Below are positions 7,958-17,736 of a stretch of DNA of 64,000 bases, in pieces. The stretch covers positions 24,458 to 88,457 of the forward strand of contig NZ_JBNUPE010000007.1 of the NCBI RefSeq assembly GCF_050409585.1. The letters run 5' to 3'. The position numbers were made by a program, and so were the translations under genes. How positions within the stretch are numbered: the first letter of the stretch is position 1; every line of letters begins with the position of its first letter. The DNA comes from Facklamia sp050409585. Its GTDB lineage: Bacteria; Bacillota; Bacilli; Lactobacillales; Aerococcaceae. Under the pieces are notes generated by a model that worked only from the letters and a program-made list of their open reading frames with translations, had not been told where the DNA came from and ran no database searches.

Positions 7958-9024
7958 CCCATTTCTGCTAAACGATGTGCGGTCTCTTCTTGATTTAAGA
8001 CGCGGTTACCACCTTTTGCTAAGGCAATCATTTCAAATTCTCCTGGGAATGGAATAAACGGACCAATAAATGCTGTTCTTTTCTTGACTTCATTTCTTAA
8101 AAATTCCGAATGAGCCATTCCACCTGTCATTGAAACGGCATCAACTGGACCGCCTATCGTAGCTGCCAAACAAGCGATTGTTTTCGCAATCCCTAAAGCC
8201 ATAGCTTCAAGTACTAACTTAGCTTCTTCATCTCCATCAACAGCTCGTTGCTCGATCAATCTTAAATCCTTTGTTTGAAAATAAGAGTATAAGCCTGCTT
8301 CGTTTCTAGCAAATTTATAAAACGCATCGACTCCCCTTTCTTTGATTAGAGGGATTAAATTTTTAATAGCAATTCCACCAGAGCGTTCTGCTGAGAACAT
8401 TACCTCATCGTCTGAAATAAAATCAACAATTTCACCACCTTGATGAGCACTAGCTGAACAGCCTCCTCCCATATGAACCACTATAATTTTAGCCTCTTGA
8501 TAACTTTTCCCCATATCACTCGCTACTCGTCTAGCAACCGCCCGCATATTCAAATGATGTCCAATACTTTTACGACTCACTCCTTTTATGCCAGTCAGTC
8601 TAGCTACGTCTGACATTGAGTCGACTGTAATTGGATCATATATATATGCGTTGGTACCCGGTTTCCCAAAGTGATTGATTACGGCTTGTGCTAATTTGGC
8701 ACCTAGGTTTGAAGCATGTTCAATAACTGGATGGAATTCTAGACGATCTAATAGCTCGTTATCAACTAGAATAGCCCCTGACTTCACTGGACCAATGCCC
8801 CCTCCACGGCCTACGGCAGTGTCAAGGTCTTTGGTTAAATGATGCTCTTCTAATAATGATAAAACATCTTGGGAACGCATTTCAAACTGATCAAAAACAT
8901 GTGGAAAATGACTGATTTCCTCATTAGTATAGAGAATTTCATCTTTCCAGATTTCTTGATCGTTTTCAAAATAAGCTATCTTAGTTGATGTAGCTCCCGG
9001 ATTAATGACAATAATTTTGTTCAT
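7954..9024 (-). CDS. buk: Butyrate kinase-type acyl kinase
   Basis: A 356-residue member of the acetokinase/Buk family that turns acyl-phosphate plus ADP into acid plus ATP. The N-terminal phosphate-binding strand INPGATSTKIAYF, the AVGRGGG segment, and the VHMGGGCSASAHQGG and MTGGMAHS nucleotide-binding loops are all visible. Length matches butyrate kinase rather than acetate kinase (about 400). It starts one base after the ptb stop and is the last gene of the seven-gene pdh operon. In other Gram-positives ptb-buk usually accompany branched-chain keto-acid dehydrogenase, so the real acyl group could be branched-chain, propionyl or butyryl. Confidence 0.9.
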   Translation of the reverse strand: MNKIIVINPGATSTKIAYFENDQEIWKDEILYTNEEISHFPHVFDQFEMRSQDVLSLLEEHHLTKDLDTAVGRGGGIGPVKSGAILVDNELLDRLEFHPVIEHASNLGAKLAQAVINHFGKPGTNAYIYDPITVDSMSDVARLTGIKGVSRKSIGHHLNMRAVARRVASDMGKSYQEAKIIVVHMGGGCSASAHQGGEIVDFISDDEVMFSAERSGGIAIKNLIPLIKERGVDAFYKFARNEAGLYSYFQTKDLRLIEQRAVDGDEEAKLVLEAMALGIAKTIACLAATIGGPVDAVSMTGGMAHSEFLRNEVKKRTAFIGPFIPFPGEFEMIALAKGGNRVLNQEETAHRLAEMG

Positions 9025-9025
9025 T

Positions 9026-9934
9026 TTATTCCCCCTTATCCATCATTAACTGAGCTAATAGAATAGAGGCATATTTTTCACTAGCCGAAGCACTTCTCGA
9101 AGTTAAGATAATCGGTACGCGCGCTCCCATTATAATACCAGCCATCTCGCCGTCACCAAATAGCAAGAGTGACTTGGATAGACTATTACCAGCGACAATA
9201 TCTGAAGCAATGATTAAATCAGCATCTCCTTTAATTGCTCCAGACCAATTTTTTTCTGCTGCACTTGTCGGTGATAAACTAATATCTAAAGATAAGGGGC
9301 CTTCTATAATTGCCTGCGAATTATCTGACTCCTCAGCGATTTCAGCAAAGTTAACAGAAGATGGCAATTTAGGAATTAAGGTTTCAGCTGCAGATAACAA
9401 AGCTACTTTAGGCTTTTCTACACCTAATTTGTGAAATACTTCCACTCCATGTTGGATAATTGTTTTATACTCTTCTTTATTCGGTTGCAAAACCATGCCA
9501 CCATCACTTATGCCTAACAAACGATCAAGTTTGGGAATGGATAAAACGGCCATGTGGGTTAATAAGCCACTTTTGACAATTCCTGTCTCTTTAGCAACGA
9601 CTTGTTTCAATAACTTTCCGGTGGAAAGCTTCCCTTTCATAATCGCACCAGCTTTACCTTCACGGACTAAACGAACTGCTTCAAAAGCTGCCTGTGAGTC
9701 GTTGGATTCGTCAATGATTTCGTAATCTTCTGCTGATAGTTGATAATTTGCAATGATTTTTTCTAATTGCTCCTTATCATCAATAAAGATCATCTTCAAG
9801 CCTTCTTCTTGAATGGCTTTTTTTGCACTTTTCATTACCTCATCGTCTGCAGCTTTTACTACAGCTAGGACGAATTTGTTTTTGCTAGATCTTTCTTTTT
9901 GTTTGAAGGACTTAATTTGTGAAATGAACGACAT
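9026..9934 (-). CDS. ptb: Phosphate butyryl/acetyltransferase family protein
   Basis: A 302-residue enzyme of the Pta/Ptb family, catalysing acyl-CoA plus phosphate to acyl-phosphate plus CoA. Recognisable parts are AGAIMKGKLSTGKLLKQV in the N-terminal half and GDADLIIASDIVAGNSLSKSL near the C-terminus. Length fits the short Ptb type. It is directly followed by buk, so the pair would make ATP from an acyl-CoA. Upstream genes encode a complete 2-oxoacid dehydrogenase complex that could supply that acyl-CoA. The chain length preferred cannot be read from the sequence. Confidence 0.88.
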   Translation of the reverse strand: MSFISQIKSFKQKERSSKNKFVLAVVKAADDEVMKSAKKAIQEEGLKMIFIDDKEQLEKIIANYQLSAEDYEIIDESNDSQAAFEAVRLVREGKAGAIMKGKLSTGKLLKQVVAKETGIVKSGLLTHMAVLSIPKLDRLLGISDGGMVLQPNKEEYKTIIQHGVEVFHKLGVEKPKVALLSAAETLIPKLPSSVNFAEIAEESDNSQAIIEGPLSLDISLSPTSAAEKNWSGAIKGDADLIIASDIVAGNSLSKSLLLFGDGEMAGIIMGARVPIILTSRSASASEKYASILLAQLMMDKGE

Positions 9935-9960
9935 AACTTTCCTTCTTTCTTACTTTGTTT

Positions 9961-11001
9961 TTATAATTCTAAACGATAATCTTCCTCGGTTACTAATGGC
10001 ACCGCTTGGGTAAAAACGTATTTAAAGACGAAGCCTAAACTAACAGGAACTACCACAAAAGCAACAAAAGTAATTAGGAGGTTTATCAATGAGAAACCAC
10101 CACTTACTAAGTTCAGATGATTTATCGGACCAACCAGTCCACTAAAACCAAATCCTGCACTCATCGGTGTTCCTTGAATATTGAACAAAGCAGCCATCAT
10201 CCCACAGACTGCAGCATTACATATAATCGGAATCATTGTCTTAGGATTTTTAACCACAATGGGCATTGACATCTTAGGTGAACCAATAAAGTGGGCCAAG
10301 GCTGTTCCTGAACCATTTACATTCCATCCCATAATAGCTAATCCAAAACCACAAGCACAAATACCAAGGTTTCCAGCTCCCGAGCCTATACCTGAAAGTC
10401 CTACAGCTAAAGCAATTCCTACCGTTGTAATTGGAGAGACTATCAAGATCGAAAAAACAATAGCAATTAAAATACACATTATAATCGGTTGAAGTGTTAA
10501 TAAGCTAGCCACGCCTTGTCCAATTAGCACAGTAATACCTTTGACATAAGGCAAAATCCAATGGCCTATACTCCCTACTAAAGCTAACATTAAAGTGGGA
10601 ATTACAATAATTGTGTATGATTTTAGCTTGTTTCCAATTAATAATATCACAAAAGCAGCTAATGCAGATGTTAAGCCGACATTAATGACGTCCCCTGTTC
10701 CATTCAGGGTAAGGGCGCCACCAACGAATTGAACCGCACCCCCTCCATACATTGCAGCTAGACCAATTGAGGCAGCTTGGATTGGATTAAATTTAAAATT
10801 CAATCCAATCATGACACCACTGACTAATCCTAGCATAGAGTTTGACATGGCCAGAACACCTAATAAAGGTGATCCCGGCGCGATAGCTCTAACCAGTTCT
10901 GTTAAGAGGGCGCCAGGAATTAATACGATTACCGTACCTAGAGCTAAACCATTAAGAATATTCATTGCAAATTGTTTACCGGTCATTTTATTTTCCATCA
11001 T
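9961..11001 (-). CDS. EIIC-like (PTS_EIIC_2-type) membrane protein in the pdh operon
   Basis: A 346-residue polytopic membrane protein with eight to ten hydrophobic segments and glycine-rich loops such as YGGGAVQFVGG, GLSGIGSGAGNLG and WNVNGSGTALAHFIGSPK. It resembles the PTS EIIC-like family that occurs without EIIA/EIIB partners; none is encoded nearby. It lies between pdhD and ptb in the same transcript with short gaps, so it may import a precursor of, or export a product from, the dehydrogenase/kinase pathway. The substrate is unknown. The start is the first of two ATGs, after AAAAGGAGATTTAT. Confidence 0.7.
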   Translation of the reverse strand: MMENKMTGKQFAMNILNGLALGTVIVLIPGALLTELVRAIAPGSPLLGVLAMSNSMLGLVSGVMIGLNFKFNPIQAASIGLAAMYGGGAVQFVGGALTLNGTGDVINVGLTSALAAFVILLIGNKLKSYTIIVIPTLMLALVGSIGHWILPYVKGITVLIGQGVASLLTLQPIIMCILIAIVFSILIVSPITTVGIALAVGLSGIGSGAGNLGICACGFGLAIMGWNVNGSGTALAHFIGSPKMSMPIVVKNPKTMIPIICNAAVCGMMAALFNIQGTPMSAGFGFSGLVGPINHLNLVSGGFSLINLLITFVAFVVVPVSLGFVFKYVFTQAVPLVTEEDYRLEL

Positions 11002-11021
11002 ATAAATCTCCTTTTAATTTG

Positions 11022-12434
11022 CTATTGGTGAATTCCTTGATCTAAAAGTATTTCAGCAGCATCCATTATGGTTTCTGTTAGGCTTGGGTGGTTATGAATT
11101 GTTAATACCAAATCTTCAGCTGTCATTAAATTTTCAATTGCCAAGGTGATTTCTCCAATTAATTCACTTACTTCTGGACCAACCATTTGAGCCCCTATCA
11201 AACGATTTGTTTCTTTATCGGAGATTAAACGAACAAATCCTTCTTTTTCATTCATTGATAGAGCACGACCATTGCTTTGGAACATGAATTTTGCTTTTTT
11301 GACATTGATTCCTTGATCCTTAGCTTGTTTTTCAGTTAATCCGACTGTCGCAATTTCTGGATAAGTATAGCAGACTGTTGGAATAACTGAATAATCAACT
11401 GCTACTCCTGCATGACCAGCAATTGCTTCAGCTGCAACTTTTGCTTCATAACTCGCTTTATGAGCTAAAGCCGGTCCTGCGACAATATCGCCAATCGCGT
11501 ATATGTTATTTTTATTGGTTTGTCCTTTCTCATTAACTGGAATTAAACCTTTATCATCAACCTTAACTCCGGCCAACTCTAAACTTAAGAGATCCGTATT
11601 AGGAACTCTTCCTACTAAAACCGCTACTTTATCAGCTGAAAGGTCTTCTTTTTTCTCTTTAACAGAATATGAAACGGTCACTTTTCCTTCTTTGTCTACT
11701 GCTGATTCAACGGTTGCTTTAGTAATTATGTCAATACCCTTGTTTTTCATCTGTTTAATAACTGGCTTGGTCAAATCACTTTCAAAACCATTAAGAATTC
11801 GATCACTTGCTTCAATGACTGTTACCTTAGTACCTAAATTAGCATAGGCTCCGGCCAATTCCATTCCGATATAGCCGCCACCAATTATAATTAAGGATGC
11901 TGGAAGTTCTGTTAAATTAAGTAGTCCTGTCGAATCAATAATGTTTTCACTAAATGGTAGACCTGAAAGTTCAATTGGACGACTACCAGTAGCTATAATC
12001 ACATTCTTAAACTGATAGGTCTCGCCCATTTCTCCTTCTTTTACAACATGAACAGTCTGGTCAGAAGTAAACATTGCTTCGCCATGGATTATTTCCACTT
12101 TATTCTTTTTCAATAAGGCTTGAACGCCAGCTGTTAGTTTTTTGACTACTTCATTATTCTTCCAATCTTGTAGAGCCGTAAAATCCAGACTTGCGTCTCC
12201 ATATTCTAATCCATAAGGCGTTTTGTTTTTAGTCTTAACGTATTCATTTCCGACCGTAATCATTGCTTTTGAAGGAATACAACCAACATTTAAGCATACT
12301 CCCCCTATTTGATCTTTCTCAATGATGAGTACTTTCTGACCTGTTTGTGCCGCTCGAATGGCGGCAACATATCCCCCCGGTCCAGATCCAATTACAATCG
12401 TATCAGCTTCTTTTGCAAAATCTCCTACTACCAT
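11022..12434 (-). CDS. pdhD: Dihydrolipoyl dehydrogenase (E3)
   Basis: A 470-residue FAD flavoprotein that reoxidises the dihydrolipoyl arm of E2 with NAD+. The FAD-binding GSGPGG is at 16-21, the redox disulfide is CLNVGCIPSK (C47/C52), and the NAD-binding GGGYIGMELAGAYANLG sits mid-protein. The C-terminal catalytic His-Glu is in HNHPSLTETIMDAAE. It lacks an N-terminal lipoyl domain. It is the fourth gene of the pdhABCD order. The ribosome site GGAAGGG is rather distant from the ATG at 12434. Confidence 0.95.
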   Translation of the reverse strand: MVVGDFAKEADTIVIGSGPGGYVAAIRAAQTGQKVLIIEKDQIGGVCLNVGCIPSKAMITVGNEYVKTKNKTPYGLEYGDASLDFTALQDWKNNEVVKKLTAGVQALLKKNKVEIIHGEAMFTSDQTVHVVKEGEMGETYQFKNVIIATGSRPIELSGLPFSENIIDSTGLLNLTELPASLIIIGGGYIGMELAGAYANLGTKVTVIEASDRILNGFESDLTKPVIKQMKNKGIDIITKATVESAVDKEGKVTVSYSVKEKKEDLSADKVAVLVGRVPNTDLLSLELAGVKVDDKGLIPVNEKGQTNKNNIYAIGDIVAGPALAHKASYEAKVAAEAIAGHAGVAVDYSVIPTVCYTYPEIATVGLTEKQAKDQGINVKKAKFMFQSNGRALSMNEKEGFVRLISDKETNRLIGAQMVGPEVSELIGEITLAIENLMTAEDLVLTIHNHPSLTETIMDAAEILLDQGIHQ

Positions 12435-12441
12435 TTGTCAA

Positions 12442-13773
12442 TCACCCTTCCGATAATAATAAATCTGGATTATTTAGGTATTCTTTCATTAAATTAATTG
12501 CTTTTTGAGCGGTTACACCATCCACTACTCGATGGTCAAAAGCAAAAGATAATTTTAACACAGGTTTTAATACTGGATTCTTCTCTTCATCTGGTAAGAA
12601 TTGTTCTTCAATTCGACCTACACCCAAAATAGCTACTTCAGGTTGGTTAATAATAGGTGTAGACCAAACTCCACCTGTTGCTAAGCCACCCACATTGGTT
12701 AAAGTCATAGAGCCATTATCCATATCTGTTGTTTCTAACTCTCCATTTTGAGCTTTATCCGCTAGAGTTTGGATTTCTTGAGCTATTTCAAATAGACTCT
12801 TTCTTTCTGCGTTACGAATCATAGGAACATATAAGCCTTTAGGAGTGTCGGTAGCTACGCCAATATGATAGTAATTATGGTAATATATTTCTCCCTTTTC
12901 AAGATTCATAGAAGCGTTTAGTTCTGGGAAACGTTTCAACATAGCCACTAGAACTTTCACAAAATATGCAGAATAGGTTAACTTAATATCTTTATTCTTA
13001 GCAATTTGTTTCATTCGATTACGATGTTCCACTAAAGCTGAAACTTCTACTTGATCAAATACCGTTACGTGAGGTGAAACTCGCTTACTTTCAACCATGG
13101 CTTTAGCAATTACTCTACGCATCATGCTCAGTTTTTCCACTCGATCTTCAGCCATTGCTTCAGCAGCTACTGGAGTCGCGCTAGAAGTAGACACTTGATT
13201 TTCAACGACTGCTTGACTTACTTGTTTATTTGAAGTTTCTTCGCTAGGGGCTACAGTTTGACCTGTTTCTAAGAAATGATCGATATCTTCTATCGTAATC
13301 TTACCGTGATTTCCTGTGCCGATTACTTTCGAAAGGTCAACCCCCTTGCTACGAGCATATTTACGTACTCTAGGAATAGCCATCTTACGAATATCATCCG
13401 ATACAGCTTCCGTTCTATTAGTATCTTTTTCTTCCACTAGATCCACTGTATCTGATGTATTGGAGCTGTTTTCTTCAACCAGATTATCTTGAGAATCTGG
13501 TTGAGCAACATTTTCTACTTGGCTCCCCACTTCCTCTCCTTCAAGAGCTATATCGGCAATAGGCTTGCCTACTAAAGCAATTTCACCTTCTTCAGCATAT
13601 AGCTTAGAAATTGTTCCGGATACAGGTGAAGGCAATTCAACAGCAGCTTTATCACTTTGTATTTCCAAAATGATTTGGTCTTCTTCAACCTTATCTCCAA
13701 CTTTAACATGCCAGGTGAGCACTTCTGCTTCATGAGTACCTTCACCAGCATCAGGTAATATAAATTGATACAT
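12442..13773 (-). CDS. pdhC: Dihydrolipoyl acyltransferase (E2)
   Basis: A 443-residue E2 core component. Domains in order: one lipoyl domain (1-80, lipoylated Lys about residue 42 in QSDKAAVEL), a Glu/Ser-rich linker, a peripheral-subunit-binding domain at about 130-168 (IPRVRKYARSKGVDLSKV, then GTGNHGKI), a second linker, and the catalytic domain with FDHRVVDG near the C-terminus. The likely start is the ATG at 13771-13773 after AGGAGG, not the TTG one codon earlier. It transfers the acyl group from E1 to CoA. Neighbours encode E1 and E3. Confidence 0.94.
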   Translation of the reverse strand: MYQFILPDAGEGTHEAEVLTWHVKVGDKVEEDQIILEIQSDKAAVELPSPVSGTISKLYAEEGEIALVGKPIADIALEGEEVGSQVENVAQPDSQDNLVEENSSNTSDTVDLVEEKDTNRTEAVSDDIRKMAIPRVRKYARSKGVDLSKVIGTGNHGKITIEDIDHFLETGQTVAPSEETSNKQVSQAVVENQVSTSSATPVAAEAMAEDRVEKLSMMRRVIAKAMVESKRVSPHVTVFDQVEVSALVEHRNRMKQIAKNKDIKLTYSAYFVKVLVAMLKRFPELNASMNLEKGEIYYHNYYHIGVATDTPKGLYVPMIRNAERKSLFEIAQEIQTLADKAQNGELETTDMDNGSMTLTNVGGLATGGVWSTPIINQPEVAILGVGRIEEQFLPDEEKNPVLKPVLKLSFAFDHRVVDGVTAQKAINLMKEYLNNPDLLLSEG

Positions 13774-13787
13774 CAAAATGCCTCCTT

Positions 13788-14765
13788 TTAGAATTTAAAT
13801 GTTTCTAGAGCCTGTTCATAGATATCATTCTCATCTGGTATCCAAACTGACTCCGCTGCCCCAAAGGTATAAACAGTATCAGGTGAGGTTACACGCGCAA
13901 CAGGTGCATCTAAATCCATAAAGCAACGTTCACTAATATCTGAAGCTATCTGACCAGCAATTCCTGCAAGTCGTTGCGATTCTTGTAAAACAACTGCACG
14001 ATGAGTTTTTGCAATCGAAGACTGAATTGTTTCAAAGTCATAAGGAGCTACGGTACGTAAATCGATTACTTCTGCTTCAATTCCTTCTTGTGCTAATTTG
14101 TCAGCAGCCTTAACTGCCAACCCTACCATTAGTCCATAGCCAATTAAAGTAATATCTTTTCCTTTACGGACTACATTCGCCTTATCTAACGGTACAGTAT
14201 AATATTCTTCAGGTACTTCGCCTTTAACTGAGCGATATAATTTTAAATGTTCTAAGAAAACAACTGGATCGTTCGATTCAACAGATGAAATGAGTAAACC
14301 TTTTGCGTCATAAGCAGAAGAAGGAATAACTACACGTAAGCCAGGAACTTGAGCCATCATTCCTTCCAATGAATCAGAGTGTAATTCAGGTGTGTGAACT
14401 CCCCCACCATATGGAGCACGAATGGTTACAGGCATTTGACGAGTTCCACCATAACGAAAGCGAAAACGAGAAATTTGAGCCACTAGAGGATCCATTGCTT
14501 CTAAGATAAAACCAGAAAATTGTATTTCTGGAATAGGACGAAAACCTTCTGTAGCCAAACCTGTTGCCATGCCTAAGATAGCTGATTCTGCTAACGGGGT
14601 GTCAAACACACGATTTTTCCCAAATTCTTCTTGTAATCCATCGGTAATTCTGAAAACACCTCCGTTTAAACCGACATCTTCACCAAATATTAAGGTTTTG
14701 TTGTCACGGCTTAAAACTTCTTTAAGTCCTGCTGTAATTGCTTGTGCTAGTGTTAATACTGCCAT
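13788..14765 (-). CDS. pdhB: Pyruvate dehydrogenase E1 component, beta subunit
   Basis: A 325-residue subunit of the heterotetrameric thiamine-diphosphate E1. Typical segments are [53 protein letters not shown] and [12 protein letters not shown]. It begins immediately after pdhA with an AAGGAGATGAGATAAG ribosome site. The pairing with a clearly PdhA-like alpha subunit supports pyruvate as main substrate. Confidence 0.93.
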   Translation of the reverse strand: MAVLTLAQAITAGLKEVLSRDNKTLIFGEDVGLNGGVFRITDGLQEEFGKNRVFDTPLAESAILGMATGLATEGFRPIPEIQFSGFILEAMDPLVAQISRFRFRYGGTRQMPVTIRAPYGGGVHTPELHSDSLEGMMAQVPGLRVVIPSSAYDAKGLLISSVESNDPVVFLEHLKLYRSVKGEVPEEYYTVPLDKANVVRKGKDITLIGYGLMVGLAVKAADKLAQEGIEAEVIDLRTVAPYDFETIQSSIAKTHRAVVLQESQRLAGIAGQIASDISERCFMDLDAPVARVTSPDTVYTFGAAESVWIPDENDIYEQALETFKF

Positions 14766-14766
14766 C

Positions 14767-15873
14767 TTATCTCATCTCCTTTGCTTCATACTTCTTAATT
14801 TGTTCTAAAATACTTGGCGGAGTCACTTCAAACATGTTCTTCAAGAAATCAGAAACTTTTTGAGCAGGCTCTTGTGCCATACGTGCCATCGCTTCTTTCA
14901 CTTCACTCTTTAAATCTTCAATGACTTGATTTTCTTTTTCTTCTGACCATAAGCCTTTTTCTGTTAAATAATTGCGAAGACGAATAAGTGGATCTTTTGC
15001 CATCCATTCTGCTAGTTCATCGTCTCCACGATAACGTTTTGGATCATCCGACATCGTATGCGGTCCAAAACGATAAGTCAAGGCTTCAATTAATACAGGA
15101 CCGTTACCCGCTATCGCATATTCACGTGCTTTCTTGACTGTTGCATACATTGCGACTGGATCCATGCCGTCTACTTGTACAGCAGTAATACCTGCTGCAA
15201 CCGCTTTTTGAGCCAAGGTTTGAGCAGCTGTTTGTTGTGCCACTGGAACAGATATACCATATCTATTGTTTTGAACAACTGTAATTAATGGTGCTTGATA
15301 AGCTCCTGCGAAGTTGATTCCTTCATAGAAGTCACCTTGTGACGTTGCTCCATCTCCACAAAGAGCCAGTACAACTGATTTTGAATCGTTGAATTTTTTA
15401 CCAATGGCTACACCCGCTGCTGGAGGTAAAGTTCCTCCTACCATTACTTGGGGAGCATATGCATTAAAATCCTGCTCAAATTGGTTACCTGCAACATGGC
15501 CCTTATACCATAGGAACCCTTGATACATAGGCAATCCGTGACGAATCAATACTCCTAAATCTCTATAAGTCGGAACTAAGAAATCATCACGAGTTAAGGC
15601 AGCCAATGAGCCGAATTGACTCGCTTCTTGCCCTCCTGCCGTTGCATAATTTCCCAAGGCTCCTTGGCGATTTAAAATAATTGTTCTCTCATCGAGAGCA
15701 CGACCCCAAACAATATCTTCCATCAAAGATACTAACTCTTCATCTGTTATTGATTTCAATGTTTCTGGATCAACAACTTTTCCATTTTCGTCTAAAACTT
15801 GAACCATTTCAAAAGGTTTGGCATACTGATCAACAACTTGGTTAAAGTCAACACTACTTAGCTTCTTCACCAT
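14767..15873 (-). CDS. pdhA: Pyruvate dehydrogenase E1 component, alpha subunit
   Basis: A 368-residue ThDP-binding alpha subunit. The cofactor motif [17 protein letters not shown] ending in [10 protein letters not shown] is intact, and the activation-loop region [15 protein letters not shown] is present. It resembles Bacillus PdhA more than BkdA throughout ([20 protein letters not shown]). The ATG at 15871-15873 follows GGAAGG at good spacing; an upstream ATG at 15889 has no ribosome site. It is the first gene of the seven-gene operon and is preceded by a promoter and a cre site, so carbon catabolite control is likely. Confidence 0.93.
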   Translation of the reverse strand: MVKKLSSVDFNQVVDQYAKPFEMVQVLDENGKVVDPETLKSITDEELVSLMEDIVWGRALDERTIILNRQGALGNYATAGGQEASQFGSLAALTRDDFLVPTYRDLGVLIRHGLPMYQGFLWYKGHVAGNQFEQDFNAYAPQVMVGGTLPPAAGVAIGKKFNDSKSVVLALCGDGATSQGDFYEGINFAGAYQAPLITVVQNNRYGISVPVAQQTAAQTLAQKAVAAGITAVQVDGMDPVAMYATVKKAREYAIAGNGPVLIEALTYRFGPHTMSDDPKRYRGDDELAEWMAKDPLIRLRNYLTEKGLWSEEKENQVIEDLKSEVKEAMARMAQEPAQKVSDFLKNMFEVTPPSILEQIKKYEAKEMR

Positions 15874-15901
15874 GTTTTCACTACCTTCCATTATATTTTT
15901 T

Positions 15902-15926
15902 ATTAAGCGCTTACAATTTTATTATA
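15902..15926 (-). promoter_or_regulatory. cre site and -10 box of the pdh-ptb-buk operon
   Basis: On the minus strand TGTAAGCGCTTAAT (15902-15915) matches the CcpA cre consensus at all but one position. It lies directly downstream of a TATAAT -10 box (15921-15926) with a TTTACC -35-like hexamer 17 bases further upstream. A cre here would normally repress when preferred sugars are present. Confidence 0.65.
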
Positions 15927-16036
15927 AGTTTTGTTTCAACAAAGGTAAAATACATAAAATCTATGATGCTATTGATTTTATCCTCAAGCTAAACAAAACC
16001 CTTAAAATAATTGACAAAGAGCTGTCTTCTCTTGGT

Positions 16037-16498
16037 TTACATTTTGGTGGTGTGTTTCTCGACTAATTGATCGAGATCATTTTCTAATTCATTTCCAATG
16101 ACTTGACGATAGCTATAAGGATCATCCAAAGAAAAATAAAAATAGTTATCCCTTAAATAAGCTAATTTTTTCTCTACTTTAACTTTCAATTGCCATTCAT
16201 TTTGTCTGAAAACAACCACTCCGATATTTTCTGGTGTATTAAGTCCTCCACAATTTAATCGTTCATGAATATATCGGCTCTTAACAATGTCTCCTTCATA
16301 GATCAGTTTACCACTCTTTTTAGCTGTCTTTTCAAACAAAGCCGTCGAATACATCAAGCAGTCACCTTCTGATAATTTCCATAGATTTGCTTCACTTTGA
16401 CCGGCTAATACCCCCTCAAATTGATTTGTCCCCTTCTCAATAACTTGATCAAAATAACTCATTTGACGTTTTTCATCAAACCAAACTCTTGCTTTCAT
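16037..16498 (-). CDS. YopX-like protein
   Basis: A 153-residue soluble protein containing MYSTALFEKTAKKSGKLIYEGDIV. This matches the characteristic core of YopX-family proteins (the 'G-K-x-I-Y-E-G-D-I-V' signature), which are usually found in phages and plasmids and have no established function. It stands alone between the pdh operon and an ldhD-like gene, with its own AGGAAGG ribosome site, so it may be a chromosomal relic of a past phage. The rest of the protein is acidic/basic mixed with no membrane segment. Confidence 0.65.
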   Translation of the reverse strand: MKARVWFDEKRQMSYFDQVIEKGTNQFEGVLAGQSEANLWKLSEGDCLMYSTALFEKTAKKSGKLIYEGDIVKSRYIHERLNCGGLNTPENIGVVVFRQNEWQLKVKVEKKLAYLRDNYFYFSLDDPYSYRQVIGNELENDLDQLVEKHTTKM

Positions 16499-16519
16499 TT
16501 TTCCTTCCTACCCCCTATA

Positions 16520-16557
16520 TAAAAATTAGATATACAAAATTGTATATCTAATTTTTA
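16520..16557. terminator. Bidirectional terminator
   Basis: AAAAATTAGATATACA and TGTATATCTAATTTTT form an almost perfect hairpin with A-run and T-run on both sides. It lies between the hydroxyacid dehydrogenase and YopX genes. Confidence 0.75.
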
Positions 16558-16559
16558 TC

Positions 16560-17555
16560 TTAATTTACTCGATTTTTGGTTGTTCCAGTTTTAATGACAT
16601 CTAATGTAGCGTTTAGGCCGCCTTCTACTAAGTTTTTTACTGATTCATCCGTATAAAATGCAATATGAGGAGAATAAATCACCTTAGGATGGTCTAATAC
16701 TTTTACAAAGACTTCATCTTCAATTTCCTTGTCTGAAAAATCTTTGGGAATATAAGGCGCTTCATGTTCATAGGTATCCAGTCCAGCTCCTAATAGGATG
16801 CCCTCATCTAAAGCATTTAGTAGTGCCGTCGTATCAATTACTGATCCTCTTGCCATATTTAATAAGACTGCTCCTTGCTTAAACTTCTTAAACATCTTCT
16901 CATCAAATAAGTGGTGATTTTCCTCAATAGCAGGTATGTGTAAAGAAACAATATCTGCTTGTTCTACTGCCTGTTCTATCGAAGATTGATACTCTAATAA
17001 ATCCTTCAGTTCATCATTTGGGTATAAATCATATCCAACTATTTTAGCGCCCATCCCTTTAAAAATTTGTGCGACACATTGGCCAATATGACCGGTACCG
17101 ATAATTGCAACGGTCATATTTCCGATTACTCGACCTCTAATATTTGGTGTCCAAGAAAAATTATGCTTCTTCACTTGTTCTTGAATAGCATCATAATGCC
17201 GAATAAGATTCATCGCCGTCAAAGCTGACCATTCTGCAATTGATTCTGGTGAGTAAGTAGGGACATTGGAAACGATCAAATGATGACGTTTAGCCATTTC
17301 CAAATCATACATATCCACTCCAGCACTTCTTTGAGCGATCTGTTTAATGCCAAATGCCTCTAACTTAGCATAAATCGATTGCTCTAAAGGAGCCACTTGG
17401 GATAAGGTGACCCCATCATACCCTTCTACTTGGTAAATTGTCTTTTCAGTTAAAATATCTTGCAACATCTTAACTTCTACATTGGCTTTATTGGCCCAAG
17501 CCTCAACTATCGGTCTTTCTTCATCCCGGATACCAAATGCGATTATTTTTGTCAT
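16560..17555 (-). CDS. ldhD: D-2-hydroxyacid dehydrogenase (D-lactate dehydrogenase-like)
   Basis: A 331-residue NAD-dependent dehydrogenase reducing a 2-oxoacid such as pyruvate to the D-hydroxyacid. It has the split catalytic domain with RSAGVDMYD, the Rossmann motif GTGHIGQ with the discriminating Asp in GYDLYP (NAD preference), the catalytic Arg in NMARGSVID and the catalytic His in SPHIAFYT. Length fits D-LDH. D-2-hydroxyisocaproate dehydrogenases share all of these motifs, so the substrate is not certain. It has its own AAGGAGAG ribosome site and terminator, and is probably monocistronic. Confidence 0.85.
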   Translation of the reverse strand: MTKIIAFGIRDEERPIVEAWANKANVEVKMLQDILTEKTIYQVEGYDGVTLSQVAPLEQSIYAKLEAFGIKQIAQRSAGVDMYDLEMAKRHHLIVSNVPTYSPESIAEWSALTAMNLIRHYDAIQEQVKKHNFSWTPNIRGRVIGNMTVAIIGTGHIGQCVAQIFKGMGAKIVGYDLYPNDELKDLLEYQSSIEQAVEQADIVSLHIPAIEENHHLFDEKMFKKFKQGAVLLNMARGSVIDTTALLNALDEGILLGAGLDTYEHEAPYIPKDFSDKEIEDEVFVKVLDHPKVIYSPHIAFYTDESVKNLVEGGLNATLDVIKTGTTKNRVN

Positions 17556-17736
17556 AATGACTCTCCTTTCTTTTTCACACTTATTCTATAAATAAACGTT
17601 TTTAAATACAAACAATTACTCTTTTTTTACAAAGTATCTCCACAGCCTAAAATTTTTGGTCTAAGCTCGAAGTCTCAATAGAAAAAACCTCCTTTTATAA
17701 GATTGTGATGGCCACAAAACAATCACAAACAGGAGG

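Noticed and set aside
7954..15873. Reading the operon as a branched-chain keto-acid dehydrogenase (bkd) operon
   Set aside because: ptb-buk suggest it, but the E1 alpha and beta sequences look like Gram-positive PdhA/PdhB. I kept the pdh names and left the acyl specificity open.
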